A DNA stretch of 61,183 nucleotides from Legionella anisa (GCF_001467525.1 NZ_LNXS01000054.1:469104-530286), one strand, 5' to 3'. Positions 16,759 through 26,424 are shown, numbered from the stretch's first letter. Notes: generated by a model from the letters alone, not told the origin. Translations and numbers: made by a program.

Positions 16759-17616
16759 ATGACATTAGCGAAAAATCCAAATCCTTATTCAGCGGACACA
16801 GCGTTTCAAGATGGCAGGTTACGCCAAGCTCAATTCAAGATGCTTGCCATGCTTGAAGTAGTAGATGCCATCTGTCTTAAACATGGTTTGGACTATTGGC
16901 TTGATGCGGGGACTCTTTTAGGGGCTGTACGGCATCAAGGTTTTATCCCTTGGGATGACGATGTGGATATTGCCATGCCACGTGCGAGCTACGAACAATT
17001 TTTACGTGTAGCACCCGCTGAAATCCCAAACTGGATGTGGCTGCAAACAATTCATAGCGATCCAGGCTATTTCAATATGGCTACCCCTTTAAAAATCAGA
17101 GATCGCGCCAGCCGTTTTATTGAAAAACACGAAAAAGGTAATGAACCTTACATTCAAGGTATCTTTATTGATGTTTTTGTCTATGACACCATGCCTGTAG
17201 ATCCCAAACAACGTAAGCGATATAAATTTTATGCTAAAAAGCTCTCAAGGTTGTTAAGTACTAAGTACAGTAAAGTAAAAATAGGACACTATCCTGCCTT
17301 CTATAAGGCTATAGCCTCTTTTTTTCCTAAGTCTCTGCTTGAGTTGTGTTTGCAAAAAATTATTCATCAGGCAAATACCAGTAAAAGCCCTTATATAGGA
17401 AGAGGGTATAATTGCGTAGGAAGAAATTTAATCAAAAAGGATGAGATATATCCTTTGCAACGTGTTGCATTTGAGACTAAAGAATTTAATATTCCGCAAA
17501 ATGCAGAAATATTTCTTATTCAGCAATATGGAGATTATTTGCAGCTGCCTCCCGAAGAGCAAAGAGTAATGAGGCATTGCAAAGAGCTTATCCCACATCT
17601 GGAAGAAATCATCTAA
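16759..17616 (+). CDS. LicD-family phosphotransferase
   Basis: A 285-residue member of the LicD/fukutin-like nucleotidyltransferase-fold family. It has the signature LDAGTLLGAVRHQGFIPWDD (48-67) continuing to DVDIAMPR, whose Asp residues (D66-68, D70) coordinate metal. LicD enzymes move phosphocholine or related phospho-ligands from a nucleotide donor to surface glycans. No licA/B/C genes are adjacent. A GGAAGA ribosome site lies 10 bases before the ATG. It is not clearly part of an operon: about 190 bp and a leader separate it from the ABC-F gene. Confidence 0.88.
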   Translation: MTLAKNPNPYSADTAFQDGRLRQAQFKMLAMLEVVDAICLKHGLDYWLDAGTLLGAVRHQGFIPWDDDVDIAMPRASYEQFLRVAPAEIPNWMWLQTIHSDPGYFNMATPLKIRDRASRFIEKHEKGNEPYIQGIFIDVFVYDTMPVDPKQRKRYKFYAKKLSRLLSTKYSKVKIGHYPAFYKAIASFFPKSLLELCLQKIIHQANTSKSPYIGRGYNCVGRNLIKKDEIYPLQRVAFETKEFNIPQNAEIFLIQQYGDYLQLPPEEQRVMRHCKELIPHLEEII

Positions 17617-17704
17617 TCCCTCTTTCCTTACTGGCTTACTTGATATTGACAGATAATCATGCAATCGGTTATTATTATACCCAGTATCAAACAAGCACAT
17701 CATT

Positions 17705-17806
17705 AAAGAGGCTTAAACACATCATGGACATAATCTCTTAAGTACGCCCTAAGCACGGGGCAATGACGGTAGCAGTCACATTAACTGCCCATTTGCACTA
17801 CTTAAG
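17705..17806 (+). promoter_or_regulatory. candidate translational attenuator upstream of the ABC-F gene
   Basis: The leader holds a 5-codon ORF (17724-17741, MDIIS then TAA) with AAAGAGG upstream. Its stop codon lies inside the left arm CTTAAGTA (17737-17744). This arm can pair with TACTTAAG (17799-17806), which overlaps the AAGTGAG ribosome site of the ABC-F gene. Within, GGGCA (17758-17762) can pair with TGCCC (17786-17790), or the same GGGC with GCCC at 17746-17749, giving mutually exclusive folds. Several antibiotic-resistance ABC-F genes are controlled by leader-peptide attenuation; function here is inferred. Confidence 0.45.
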
Positions 17807-17814
17807 TGAGTTAC

Positions 17815-19242
17815 ATGATGCATAAGCCAATTCAATTTAAAAATCTTTGTCTTTCTTTTCCCCATAAAACATGTTTTGTGGACTTTAGCGGCCAAATTTC
17901 CTATGGCAGTCGTATTGCGATTATTGGACGTAACGGCTCTGGAAAATCCACCCTACTTAAATTACTTGCAGGAAAACTTGAACCAACTCATGGTGATATC
18001 CGTTTTCCTCAAGAATTAAATATAGGTTTTGTGCCACAAGTTATTGAAGAATTTGATTCATTAAGTGGAGGGCAGCGTTTTCATAAATTATTAACTCAAG
18101 CACTCGCATCCGATCCTAATCTTTTGATGCTTGATGAACCCAGTAATCACTTGGATCGTCACAATCGACGCTCTTTGATGAGAATGCTTGCTGATTATAG
18201 GAACACTTTGATTATGGTGACTCATGATATTGAATTACTGCAATCCACTGTAGATACGATTTGGCATATCGATCATGCTGAAATACATGTCTTTACAGGA
18301 TGTTATGAGGATTATATACGAGAAATCAATATTCAACGCAGTGCGATTGAAGGTGAAATTGCGGATCTGATACGTCAGAAAAAACAGATCCATGCAGATA
18401 TGATGAGAGAACAGGCACGAGCTAAGAGCAGCAGAACTCAAGGTGAAAAACACATCCAGCAGAGGAAGTGGCCTACCATCGTTTCGCAGAGCAAAGCAAG
18501 AAACTCCCAAGAAACTTCGGGTCGTAAAAAAAGTGCAATCAATCAAAAAAAACGGGAATTAACTCAGCGTTTATCTGCGCTTTACTTACCGGAGGTCATT
18601 TATCCTAAATTTACTATGCATGGAGTAGAAACCAATCAGGCTTTAGTGACAGTCAGTGAGGGAACTGCAGGGTATGAGAAAAATAATCCTGTTCTGCGGG
18701 AATTGAGTTTCTCAATAAAAGCGCGTGAACGGATTGCGATTCACGGGAACAATGGCTCCGGTAAATCTACTTTACTCAAAGCCATTTTGAGTAATTCATC
18801 GGTAATAAAAAAAGGAAGCTGGGCCATTCCCCACCCTCACGAGATTGGTTACCTTGATCAGCACTATAACAATCTGCCATTAACAAAGACCGTATGGGAG
18901 TCTATAAGTTGTTTAACAGATAAATCCTATACCGAAATTAGGAGCTATTTAAATGATTTTTTATTTCGAAAAAATGAAGAAATAAATGCGTTGGTTTCAA
19001 CCTTATCCGGTGGAGAAAAAGCCCGACTCTCCTTGGCACAAATCGCAGCAATTACACCCAAACTACTTATTTTGGATGAAATGACGAACAACCTGGATAG
19101 AGAAACTCGAGCTCATGTAATCCAGGTGCTCAAAGTTTATCCAGGTGCACTGATTGTGATTTCTCATGACCCTGATTTTTTGAGTGCTATTGAGGTAACT
19201 GACGGATATGAAATAAAGGATGGATTATTAAGATCCATATAG
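17815..19242 (+). CDS. ABC-F family ATPase (ribosome-acting)
   Basis: Two ABC ATPase domains in one chain of about 475 residues and no membrane segments. The first has Walker A GRNGSGKST, signature LSGGQ and Walker B LLMLDEPSNHLD. The second has Walker A GNNGSGKST, signature LSGGE and LLILDEMTNNLD. A basic linker (about 175-270, Lys/Arg/Gln-rich) joins them. ABC-F proteins act on the ribosome in translation control or antibiotic resistance. The chain is shorter than EttA or Uup (about 550-630), as in the compact resistance-type members. A GTG at 17806 opens the frame, but AAGTGAG before the ATG at 17815 decides the start. Confidence 0.88.
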   Translation: MMHKPIQFKNLCLSFPHKTCFVDFSGQISYGSRIAIIGRNGSGKSTLLKLLAGKLEPTHGDIRFPQELNIGFVPQVIEEFDSLSGGQRFHKLLTQALASDPNLLMLDEPSNHLDRHNRRSLMRMLADYRNTLIMVTHDIELLQSTVDTIWHIDHAEIHVFTGCYEDYIREINIQRSAIEGEIADLIRQKKQIHADMMREQARAKSSRTQGEKHIQQRKWPTIVSQSKARNSQETSGRKKSAINQKKRELTQRLSALYLPEVIYPKFTMHGVETNQALVTVSEGTAGYEKNNPVLRELSFSIKARERIAIHGNNGSGKSTLLKAILSNSSVIKKGSWAIPHPHEIGYLDQHYNNLPLTKTVWESISCLTDKSYTEIRSYLNDFLFRKNEEINALVSTLSGGEKARLSLAQIAAITPKLLILDEMTNNLDRETRAHVIQVLKVYPGALIVISHDPDFLSAIEVTDGYEIKDGLLRSI

Positions 19243-19353
19243 GCCTGCTTCAATTTCTACTCTCTTGGCCAAACTGCCCTGATTTTCTGTGTCGCTATGC
19301 TCACATACAAATCAGGTCATTTTGAGTCCAGTTAGCGAAATGTAAACAGGCGC
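19241..19353. repeat. GCCTGTTTACATTTC-type inverted repeat
   Basis: The ends AGGCCTGCTTCAATTTC and GAAATGTAAACAGGCGC are imperfect inverted repeats. The interior contains CCTGATTTTC and AATCAGGTCATTTTGA, as in the copy at 46501-46613. It starts on the last bases of the ABC-F stop codon and fills most of the gap to the ABC exporter. Confidence 0.75.
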
Positions 19354-19378
19354 TTCTAACAAAAACCGAGTAAAAAGT

Positions 19379-21145
19379 ATGAATAAAAAAGACAGTTCAT
19401 TAAGCAATTTTTTCCTCAGTCTGATAAAGCCCTATAAAGGGTATGTTATTGGATTATTATTTACCGCTGCATATTGGGGAATTAATAACTCACTTTCACC
19501 TTATATGTTAAAGCTTATTATTGATAAGGTTGCTGCATATTCAGGTGATAAGGCAGCTGTATTTAATGCGATAAAACCCAATGTTATCGTGTACATTGTC
19601 CTTTGGGTTTTGATTGCCATGGATATGCGTCTTTCGGATTGGTTCAGATTAAAGTTATTCCCCTACATACGTTATGATTTAGTGAATCATATGTTTGCCT
19701 ATTTGAATCAACATTCGCATCGTTTTTTCCAAAATAACTTTGCAGGGAGTTTATCAAATAAAATTTCTGATATGACTGCAGGCACCATAGCAATGTTCAC
19801 AACGATCGATGATGCAGCAGCTCAAATTGTTGGTCTTATCATTGCAATTATCAGTATGCTGCTTGTACATCCTGTATTTGCCTTAATTTTAATCATTTGG
19901 GCGATTATCTTTTTGGGAATTGCAATAGTTTATTTCAAGCCGGTTCAGGATTTGTCTAATTTGTTTGCTACCAGTAAAACGACGTTGGTCGGGAAAATTG
20001 TTGATAGCATAAGCAATATTACAAACTTGCGTTTGTTTTCCAGAGCAAGCTACGAAAATAAATTAATTCGAAATACAGTTCAAGATACCACAGATAAAGA
20101 TCAGAGCATGCAGTGGACTATTTTGAAAATGCGTGCTTTTTGGGATGCAAGTATTATTGTGCTGATTGCTACCAATTTATATATGCTGGTCGTTATGTAC
20201 AGTAAAAACCAAGTATCAATCGGCGACTTTAGTTTCATTATCTCATTATCGATCAGTATTTTTTACAATTTATGGTACCTGGCAAGTCAATTTGTACTTT
20301 TTGCAGAAGAATTAGGTAAATGCAGACAAGCCCTAACTCTGATTTCAGAGTCACATGAGATTACTGATAAACCCAATGCACAAGCTCTAATCGTCACACA
20401 AGGACATATTGAATTTAAAAATGTGAGTTTTCACTATGATGACGGAGCGCATCTTTTTAAAAATAAATCCGTGGTCATAGAGCCTGGGCAGAAAATTGGT
20501 CTTGTAGGTTTATCAGGCTCCGGAAAAAGCACTTTTGTTAATCTGATTCTCCGTTTGTTTGACGTAGAGTCGGGACAAATTTTGATTGATGGAAAAAATA
20601 TTTGCGATGTGACCCAAGAATCATTGCGCGAAAACATTGCTATGATTCCTCAAGATGTGACTTTATTTCATCGCACCTTAATGGAGAATATTCGTTATGG
20701 CCGCATTGATGCAACGGATGCAGAAATCATTTCAGCATCAAAAAAGGCGCATTGCCATGAATTCATTTCCCAACTTCCTGAAAAATATAATGCTTTGGTT
20801 GGTGAACGGGGAATTAAGTTATCGGGAGGGCAACGACAACGGATAGCTATAGCCAGAGCGATGTTAAAAAATGCACCCATTCTCATTCTGGATGAAGCGA
20901 CTTCTGCCTTAGATTCACTGACTGAAAAATTGATTCAAGATGGTCTGCATGTGTTAATGCAAAATAGGACAACTATTGTTATTGCGCATCGACTCTCTAC
21001 TTTATCCGAAATGGATCGGATCTTGGTTTTTGAAAAAGGTCGTATCATTGAAGACGGTTCGCATGAGGAACTCATTAAAATACCAAGTCATTACAGTCGT
21101 ATGTGGCAGATGCAAGCCGGTGGATTTTTACCTGATAAGATGTAG
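19379..21145 (+). CDS. ABC exporter, fused membrane and ATPase domains
   Basis: A 588-residue half-transporter of the MsbA/ABCB type that would act as a homodimer in the inner membrane. Six helices span about 20-310; the ATPase domain from about 340 has Walker A GLSGSGKST, signature LSGGQRQRIAIARAM, Walker B ILILDEATSALD and the switch His in IAHRLST. It lacks an N-terminal C39 peptidase domain, so it is not a bacteriocin-processing transporter. The neighbouring ABC-F gene is separated by a repeat element, so co-transcription is doubtful. Substrate unknown. Confidence 0.9.
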   Translation: MNKKDSSLSNFFLSLIKPYKGYVIGLLFTAAYWGINNSLSPYMLKLIIDKVAAYSGDKAAVFNAIKPNVIVYIVLWVLIAMDMRLSDWFRLKLFPYIRYDLVNHMFAYLNQHSHRFFQNNFAGSLSNKISDMTAGTIAMFTTIDDAAAQIVGLIIAIISMLLVHPVFALILIIWAIIFLGIAIVYFKPVQDLSNLFATSKTTLVGKIVDSISNITNLRLFSRASYENKLIRNTVQDTTDKDQSMQWTILKMRAFWDASIIVLIATNLYMLVVMYSKNQVSIGDFSFIISLSISIFYNLWYLASQFVLFAEELGKCRQALTLISESHEITDKPNAQALIVTQGHIEFKNVSFHYDDGAHLFKNKSVVIEPGQKIGLVGLSGSGKSTFVNLILRLFDVESGQILIDGKNICDVTQESLRENIAMIPQDVTLFHRTLMENIRYGRIDATDAEIISASKKAHCHEFISQLPEKYNALVGERGIKLSGGQRQRIAIARAMLKNAPILILDEATSALDSLTEKLIQDGLHVLMQNRTTIVIAHRLSTLSEMDRILVFEKGRIIEDGSHEELIKIPSHYSRMWQMQAGGFLPDKM

Positions 21146-21171
21146 CGAGTAACGTGGAGGATTAAGCACTT

Positions 21172-21256
21172 GTAGCCTGGGTGAAGGCGAAGCCGTAACC
21201 CGGGAAATAATTGGTGAAATGAAATCCCGGGTTCCGCTACGCTGCACCCAGGCTAC
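21172..21256. repeat. GTAGCCTGGGTGCAGC-type palindromic repeat
   Basis: Left arm GTAGCCTGGGTGAAGGCGAA, right arm TACGCTGCACCCAGGCTAC. It occupies the space between two convergent genes. Confidence 0.88.
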
Positions 21257-21271
21257 AATGCTCCGGGTTTT

Positions 21272-21745
21272 TTACATTGAAGCTTCTTCAGTAACTGTTC
21301 TTTTACTTTGTTCATGCTGAATGATCATTTCAGAAAGTGCTTCTGGTGTGACATCTTTTTTAGCATCAATTGCACGCTCACTCCATTTAGGAATTCGCAC
21401 TGCCTTAAAAAAATTATTTTCAGCTTGTTCAAAACGTTTATCAAAATTGACCGTATGAATCTTGCTAAATCCAGTGATTTTTCCCTCATCATCTGCATCC
21501 AATTCTACAATGGCTTTTTGAACTGCAGTTTTAGCATCTAATTTTGTACCCTTGATTTTTTCCTCTAAAATCTTTTTAGCATCTTCTATCGCTTCAGAAA
21601 AAAAGACCTCATGACCTAATGAATAACCACAAACCTGTTCGAATGCTACTGTGTGGAAAGGAGAAACTACATAAGAAGCTAAATCGGTAAAACCATCACC
21701 TATCTTGGTATATGCAGGACTAACGATTGCGTATATCTTTTTCAT
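21272..21745 (-). CDS. hypothetical protein
   Basis: A 157-residue soluble protein with no recognised family. The sequence has an Ala/Lys/Glu-rich helical middle (about 50-90), no signal peptide and no membrane helix. The N-terminus (MKKIYAIVSPAYTKIGDGFTDL) is hydrophobic but looks like a beta strand rather than an export signal. The last 12 residues are polar and charged. It is convergent with the ABC exporter gene; upstream lies a terminal-inverted-repeat element. Confidence 0.6.
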   Translation of the reverse strand: MKKIYAIVSPAYTKIGDGFTDLASYVVSPFHTVAFEQVCGYSLGHEVFFSEAIEDAKKILEEKIKGTKLDAKTAVQKAIVELDADDEGKITGFSKIHTVNFDKRFEQAENNFFKAVRIPKWSERAIDAKKDVTPEALSEMIIQHEQSKRTVTEEASM

Positions 21746-21900
21746 TTTATTCCCTAAAATTAAAAATATATAAAAAGTCCGTTCACGAATATGAACTGGC
21801 CCAATCCCATTTAAATGCGTTTAAATATTATCACATTTGTCTTATTTGTATATGACTACAAAAATTCGGTGTGTTTCTGATGCAAATCTTCCCTAAAAAA

Positions 21901-22014
21901 TAGACCTCTTTCCAAGTGCGAGAAGATGCGGACTGTACACACAGTCACATGAGAATTTGAGCACCGCATCGACGATGCAATTCGCCTCCTCAGTAGCGTT
22001 TGGAAAGAGGTCTA
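21901..22014. repeat. MITE-like element with 15-bp terminal inverted repeats
   Basis: TAGACCTCTTTCCAA and TTGGAAAGAGGTCTA form perfect 15-bp ends of a 114-bp element. The inner part (AGTCACATGAG...TTTGA.CACCGCATCGACGA.GCAATTCGCCTC) is shared with the 142-bp copy at 56257-56398. No coding capacity. Confidence 0.85.
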
Positions 22015-22124
22015 ATGAACATTGAGAGTAATTTTCACTCGCTCATCTATACTCAAAATACCCCAGTTAAAAATTTTGATTTTTTTGCAAGACGCACTAC
22101 TGGGCTGACAAAAAGGAGTTTTTT

Positions 22125-23015
22125 ATGAAAGTTAATTATTTGGTTACTTCCCTCATTTTAATGCCACTATGTAGTTTCAGCCAGACTCAGGATGATGTTA
22201 CTACTTTAAATCTGGAGAATAAAAACAGCCATGTCATTACATACTCTAATGAAACAGAAAATTTAATGCAAAATAAGTCGTTTACCCGCAGCATCGATTA
22301 TCCTACTCAAATCATTCGTATGGAGAAAAATATAGAAAGTCAGCAGTTTTCTTGCGATGAGGTGAATGACCAAATTGATAAAATCTTAGTACAACATATA
22401 GTAAATGAGAAATTTATTTATGCAATTTATATTAGTTGTTATTATAACCCGGAAACCAGATTGGCAACTCAATTCATTATCAACAGTTATTTTGACCCTT
22501 TAAGCGATGAAGCAATTACCTATTTAGAATCCTATCTCAATGAATACAATGGTACAGATCTGTTAGGAACACAATACAAAATTGAATCCGCAAAAGGTCT
22601 TGTCATTTCCTTAGAGATTGCTGCAGGAATGAAGAAAAAACCCAATAGACCTCCTTTTACAGAATATAGAAAAGACCATAGCAGTTTCTATTTCAAAAGC
22701 AATTACGAAATGAAAAATAAGTTATTTAGCGATATTTATCAAAATTTCTTTACTCCTGATCCAGATAAAATACTTCCTTTCCTTGATAAATGGATTTCGT
22801 CACATGCAAGCTCTACTTATAAAGCCGTCTTAAGAGATTCAAATTACGTTGAACTACAGCCTGAAAAAATTTTTCTCATGGACAATGAGGAGATATTTGT
22901 ATCGAACTTGAAACAGTACTTTTCCCATTTCTGTGAGCCCTATGAAAATCATCGATGCTTGAATCGGGCAGGAAAAATTGACCGTGAGGAAAATAATTCA
23001 AAGGTAGCCTCATAA
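22125..23015 (+). CDS. secreted hypothetical protein
   Basis: A 296-residue protein with a signal peptide (MKVNYLVTSLILMPLCSFSQ, cleavage near residue 19-20). The mature domain has cysteines in QQFSCDEVND, ISCYYNPE, HFCEPYENHRC, which could form two disulfides. No catalytic motif or family was recognised. A strong AAAGGAG ribosome site precedes the ATG. It is monocistronic: a MITE-like element lies upstream and a palindromic repeat downstream, then a convergent symporter gene. Probably periplasmic or secreted by the type II system; that is inference. Confidence 0.72.
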   Translation: MKVNYLVTSLILMPLCSFSQTQDDVTTLNLENKNSHVITYSNETENLMQNKSFTRSIDYPTQIIRMEKNIESQQFSCDEVNDQIDKILVQHIVNEKFIYAIYISCYYNPETRLATQFIINSYFDPLSDEAITYLESYLNEYNGTDLLGTQYKIESAKGLVISLEIAAGMKKKPNRPPFTEYRKDHSSFYFKSNYEMKNKLFSDIYQNFFTPDPDKILPFLDKWISSHASSTYKAVLRDSNYVELQPEKIFLMDNEEIFVSNLKQYFSHFCEPYENHRCLNRAGKIDREENNSKVAS

Positions 23016-23027
23016 ATTATGAATCAC

Positions 23028-23106
23028 GTAGCCTGGGTGCAGCAAAGCGGAACCCGGGATTAGTCATGCTGCATTCTCGGGTTCCGCTTTGCTGCACCCG
23101 GGCTAC
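23028..23106. repeat. GTAGCCTGGGTGCAGC-type palindromic repeat
   Basis: Arms GTAGCCTGGGTGCAGCAAAG and CTTTGCTGCACCCGGGCTAC; the paired changes CAAAG/CTTTG keep the stem. Located between two convergent genes. Confidence 0.9.
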
Positions 23107-23127
23107 ATCAATTAATGATACATACCT

Positions 23128-24420
23128 CTAACCCAGCTCAGGTTCAAATGAAGATACTTTTCTGGGCTTTAATTTAACGTGTTCCTCGGCAATGGCTTTA
23201 TCATTCACAATCTTAGTCACACATGCATCAGACCAAACATTTAAAGCAGTTTCCAGCATATCGATTAAGCCATAGAAAGGTAAAATAACACCCATAAGCA
23301 CAATAGGAACATTCATACTGGATAACAAACTAATACTCAGAAAAAAACATCCCATGGGTACGCCAGCATTTCCAATAGCAGCTACTGTGGCAACGAATAC
23401 CCATAAAACCATTGTGCCATAAGAAATTGGCATACCGTGATTCTGCATTAAATAAATCACCGTAGCAAAAATAAAGGCTGCGCACCCATTCATATTAATA
23501 CTGGTGCATAAAGGTAAAACAAAACGGCTTACCGATGGTTTTACCTGCAAATTCTTTTCTATGGTATTCATTGTGACAGGTAATGTCCCTACTGAAGACT
23601 TAGAGAAAAAAGCTACTGATAATGCTGGAAGCATGGACCGCATTGCTGCAAAAGGCTGAATTTTATTCTTTTTTAACCATAACGGTAATACCACAAAACC
23701 TTGAACTAAATTAGCTAAAACAACAATCAGTAAATATTCACCTATCCCTTTAATATCCATACCTGAGCGCAACTGAACAACCGTTGAAGTAATAAATCCA
23801 AATAATCCCAATGGAATAACTGTGATAATCCAACGCGTCATGACTAAAAACATACCATGTGCACCACGGAAAAAACGCGTAATGGTTTCACGGGACTCTT
23901 CATCAGGAATTTGTCGTACGGCAATACCGATAATAATACTTAAGAACAATACCCCCATAACTTGTTGTTCAAGAAAAGGAGATAATAAATTAGTAGGTAT
24001 AATATTCGCCAAGTAACCTAAATAACCCAAACTACTCGCTGATTTGATTGTTTGTGCATCCAGATCAACCCGAACCGAACTGGGTTGGATTAAAATATAA
24101 AGCAAGCAACTAATCACTGCAGCCACGATGGTAGTAGAAAAAGTATACTTAATTGTTCGCTGCCAAATTTTTTTCATGAACCCATCATCAGTCTTATAAT
24201 TGGCCAAGGTAACTATTATCGATAGAGAAATAATGGGTAAACTAATGCACTTGAACAGCTTAATAAACAAATCAGAAATCAATAAACCTGTCTCTTTCAA
24301 AACAACTATATTTGACATCCCGCTGGCAATACCCAAACCTATCATTAAAGCGTAAATCAAAGGAGTACTGAAAATGATTTTTTTTTGTTGATGCGCTGCA
24401 CACATGTTGATGATCCTCAA
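23128..24420 (-). CDS. dicarboxylate/amino acid:cation symporter (DAACS family)
   Basis: A 430-residue inner-membrane protein with about eight helices and re-entrant loops. Family hallmarks are the serine-rich loop ALSVAFFSKSSVGTLPVTM (about 268-286), the NMNGCAAF motif (about 309-316) and the second re-entrant loop AAIGNAGVPMG. These mark the glutamate/aspartate/dicarboxylate transporter fold. The Asn-Met-Asn-Gly-Cys form of the cation-site motif is typical for bacterial symporters. Uses a sodium or proton gradient; the exact substrate cannot be told. Monocistronic. Confidence 0.9.
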   Translation of the reverse strand: MRIINMCAAHQQKKIIFSTPLIYALMIGLGIASGMSNIVVLKETGLLISDLFIKLFKCISLPIISLSIIVTLANYKTDDGFMKKIWQRTIKYTFSTTIVAAVISCLLYILIQPSSVRVDLDAQTIKSASSLGYLGYLANIIPTNLLSPFLEQQVMGVLFLSIIIGIAVRQIPDEESRETITRFFRGAHGMFLVMTRWIITVIPLGLFGFITSTVVQLRSGMDIKGIGEYLLIVVLANLVQGFVVLPLWLKKNKIQPFAAMRSMLPALSVAFFSKSSVGTLPVTMNTIEKNLQVKPSVSRFVLPLCTSINMNGCAAFIFATVIYLMQNHGMPISYGTMVLWVFVATVAAIGNAGVPMGCFFLSISLLSSMNVPIVLMGVILPFYGLIDMLETALNVWSDACVTKIVNDKAIAEEHVKLKPRKVSSFEPELG

Positions 24421-24627
24421 AAAAACAAAAAAGTTAGAAATAAGAAAATTAAATTAGCAGCAACAACAAGAAACAAGCTTAAAGTGGGCGAGGGTTGAAC
24501 GATGTGGTGTCTGATTCGAATGAGTTAACATAATAACCTTACATTTTTTTCTGATTAAAATATGTACAGAGAGAAGTATTCTAACACATCCAGCATGTTC
24601 GTCAAGAGATTTTAAGCTGGTAAGCGA

Positions 24628-25701
24628 TTAGTCAACTAATTCGATACAATTGATTTGCTGCTTTAAACGAATGATCCGACGATAAGCATTTTCTATACGT
24701 TGCTGTTCTATTTTTTGCTCAAAAATCAAACGTTCAATGACCTCTATCAATTCTGGTGCCGTAATTTTTGCCAATTGATTCGCAAAAATCAGCATATCTG
24801 CTCCGGCATTGATTGTCAGACATAAAGCATCTTCAAGTGAATAATAATCTGTAATTGCATGCATTTGTAAATCATCTGCAATGATTACTCCATCATAGCC
24901 TATAGTCTCACGCAACACGCCTGTTAAAATTTCGTGAGATAAAGTTGCAGGTAGCCCCTGGTTATCTAACTGTTTATTCACTACATGCGCTGTCATAATC
25001 ATAATTGGTCTATAAATATCGCGCACTAATTGATAATATGGAATCAACTCTTCTTTATGGAACGTTTTTGTAACATCGACACATCCTTTATGAGTATCGC
25101 CAATCGCACTACCATGACCTGGGAAATGTTTGTAACAACATGCAATACCATGATGATAAAAAACATCAACAAATTTTTTGGCTAAATGAATTACATCATT
25201 ATGATTCGCTGAAAAACTACGTTGTAAACTTCCAATAATTCCTTGCTCGTTTTGTAAATCTAAATCAATAACTGGAGCAAAATTAAGATTGAAACCCAAA
25301 GACTTCAATGTAAATGCCATTTGAGTTAACTCAGCCTGCAACGCCTCGGGCGATAATTGTGCCATATTATGTGCACTCATAGTCGGCATACATCCTTCAA
25401 CGTGAGACAATCGATCTATGGATCCTCCTTCATAATCTATGGCAATTAATAAAGGCGAACCATTATTTTTATAATTTATTTCTGCAGAATAATGATTGAG
25501 TTGATGTGTTAATCGTTTGATTTGTGTCTGATTTTTTAAATTTTTACCATATATACCCGTAGAAGCATCTTGATCAAATAACAAAACGCCGCCTAATCCA
25601 TCTGTGGAAAGCCACTCAGCTACTGGACTTTTGTCATGAAGGTCACAGCCATCAAATCCCATAACCAACATTTGACCAATTTTATTTCTAAGAGTAATCA
25701 T
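24628..25701 (-). CDS. glycoside hydrolase family 3, NagZ-like beta-N-acetylhexosaminidase
   Basis: A 357-residue TIM-barrel protein. The NagZ signature KHFPGHGSAIGDTHKGCVDV is present (FPGHG with the catalytic His-Asp dyad). The nucleophile region GVIIADDLQMHAI and the substrate strand LLIAIDYEGGSIDRL (D-x-E-G-G-x-V-x-R pattern, with I for V) are also visible. NagZ removes GlcNAc from muropeptides in wall recycling. The frame runs to 25761, but the ATG at 25701 has GGAGC at the right distance and starts the conserved domain. Single domain, as in cytosolic NagZ. Confidence 0.88.
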   Translation of the reverse strand: MITLRNKIGQMLVMGFDGCDLHDKSPVAEWLSTDGLGGVLLFDQDASTGIYGKNLKNQTQIKRLTHQLNHYSAEINYKNNGSPLLIAIDYEGGSIDRLSHVEGCMPTMSAHNMAQLSPEALQAELTQMAFTLKSLGFNLNFAPVIDLDLQNEQGIIGSLQRSFSANHNDVIHLAKKFVDVFYHHGIACCYKHFPGHGSAIGDTHKGCVDVTKTFHKEELIPYYQLVRDIYRPIMIMTAHVVNKQLDNQGLPATLSHEILTGVLRETIGYDGVIIADDLQMHAITDYYSLEDALCLTINAGADMLIFANQLAKITAPELIEVIERLIFEQKIEQQRIENAYRRIIRLKQQINCIELVD

Positions 25702-25780
25702 CAGTTGCTCCGTCAACAAAACAAGGAAAAATCTTGATGTTGTAACGAGAATCATATACAAAGATAAAAATTAATGCCAT

Positions 25781-26239
25781 TTATATCTTTTTGGGAGGTA
25801 TTGCCGGAATATCACTAAAATCACAACTGCAATTACCTGACCCCTTAGGAGGAAGAGGAACGAGTGAGAAATCATTCGCAAAACAAACAGTTACGTTCCA
25901 AGCTGAATCACCAGGATTTATTGTATTAGGTAAAGACCAATAATTTTTAGCAATATAAGTTTTCCCTTCGTCATTTTGCCAAAAAACTGGAGAAAACTGG
26001 GCTCGATACATTAATTTCTGGCCTGGTTCGCAAGAGAAAGTCTGGCGTGTCCAGGATTTCTTAGCAGGCACAGTAACTGTTGTTAAAACTTTGGCAGTTA
26101 CAGCGTCCATTACATTTACAGATACCTCATAATCGGCCCAACAATTATCTTTAACTAAAGTGTAATAACACGTCATAGCAGCCCAAAGAGAATTTGATAA
26201 AACCAGGCTGAGAATGAAAATAAAAGTTTTTACTAACAT
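25781..26239 (-). CDS. small secreted protein of unknown function
   Basis: A 152-residue protein with signal peptide MLVKTFIFILSLVLSNSLWA (cleavage near residue 20). The mature part contains Cys pairs (TCYYTLVKDNC, TFSCEPG, TVCFAND, GNCSCDF), consistent with a disulfide-bonded periplasmic protein, and a Pro/Lys-rich tail (IPAIPPKKI). No family recognised. It lies 80 bp upstream of the NagZ-like gene on the same strand, so co-transcription is possible. Confidence 0.68.
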   Translation of the reverse strand: MLVKTFIFILSLVLSNSLWAAMTCYYTLVKDNCWADYEVSVNVMDAVTAKVLTTVTVPAKKSWTRQTFSCEPGQKLMYRAQFSPVFWQNDEGKTYIAKNYWSLPNTINPGDSAWNVTVCFANDFSLVPLPPKGSGNCSCDFSDIPAIPPKKI

Positions 26240-26424
26240 GATTCCATCCTTTTATTTAGAGTGTAACAACAATTTGTTTTGCTTCAAAGCAGACATCATT
26301 AAAATGTATCTGAACCGTCTTTAGAGTCTATTTATTCATAGTATATACAATATCAATCATTAAGTTATAAATTTAGGCCAAGAGGTTGATTTTATTATCC
26401 GACCTGTATAAGCTTGCCCAAGTT

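Noticed and set aside
19379..21145. Exporter of the RiPP products
   Set aside because: It lies 33 kb away, has no peptidase domain, and nothing in its context links it to the precursors.
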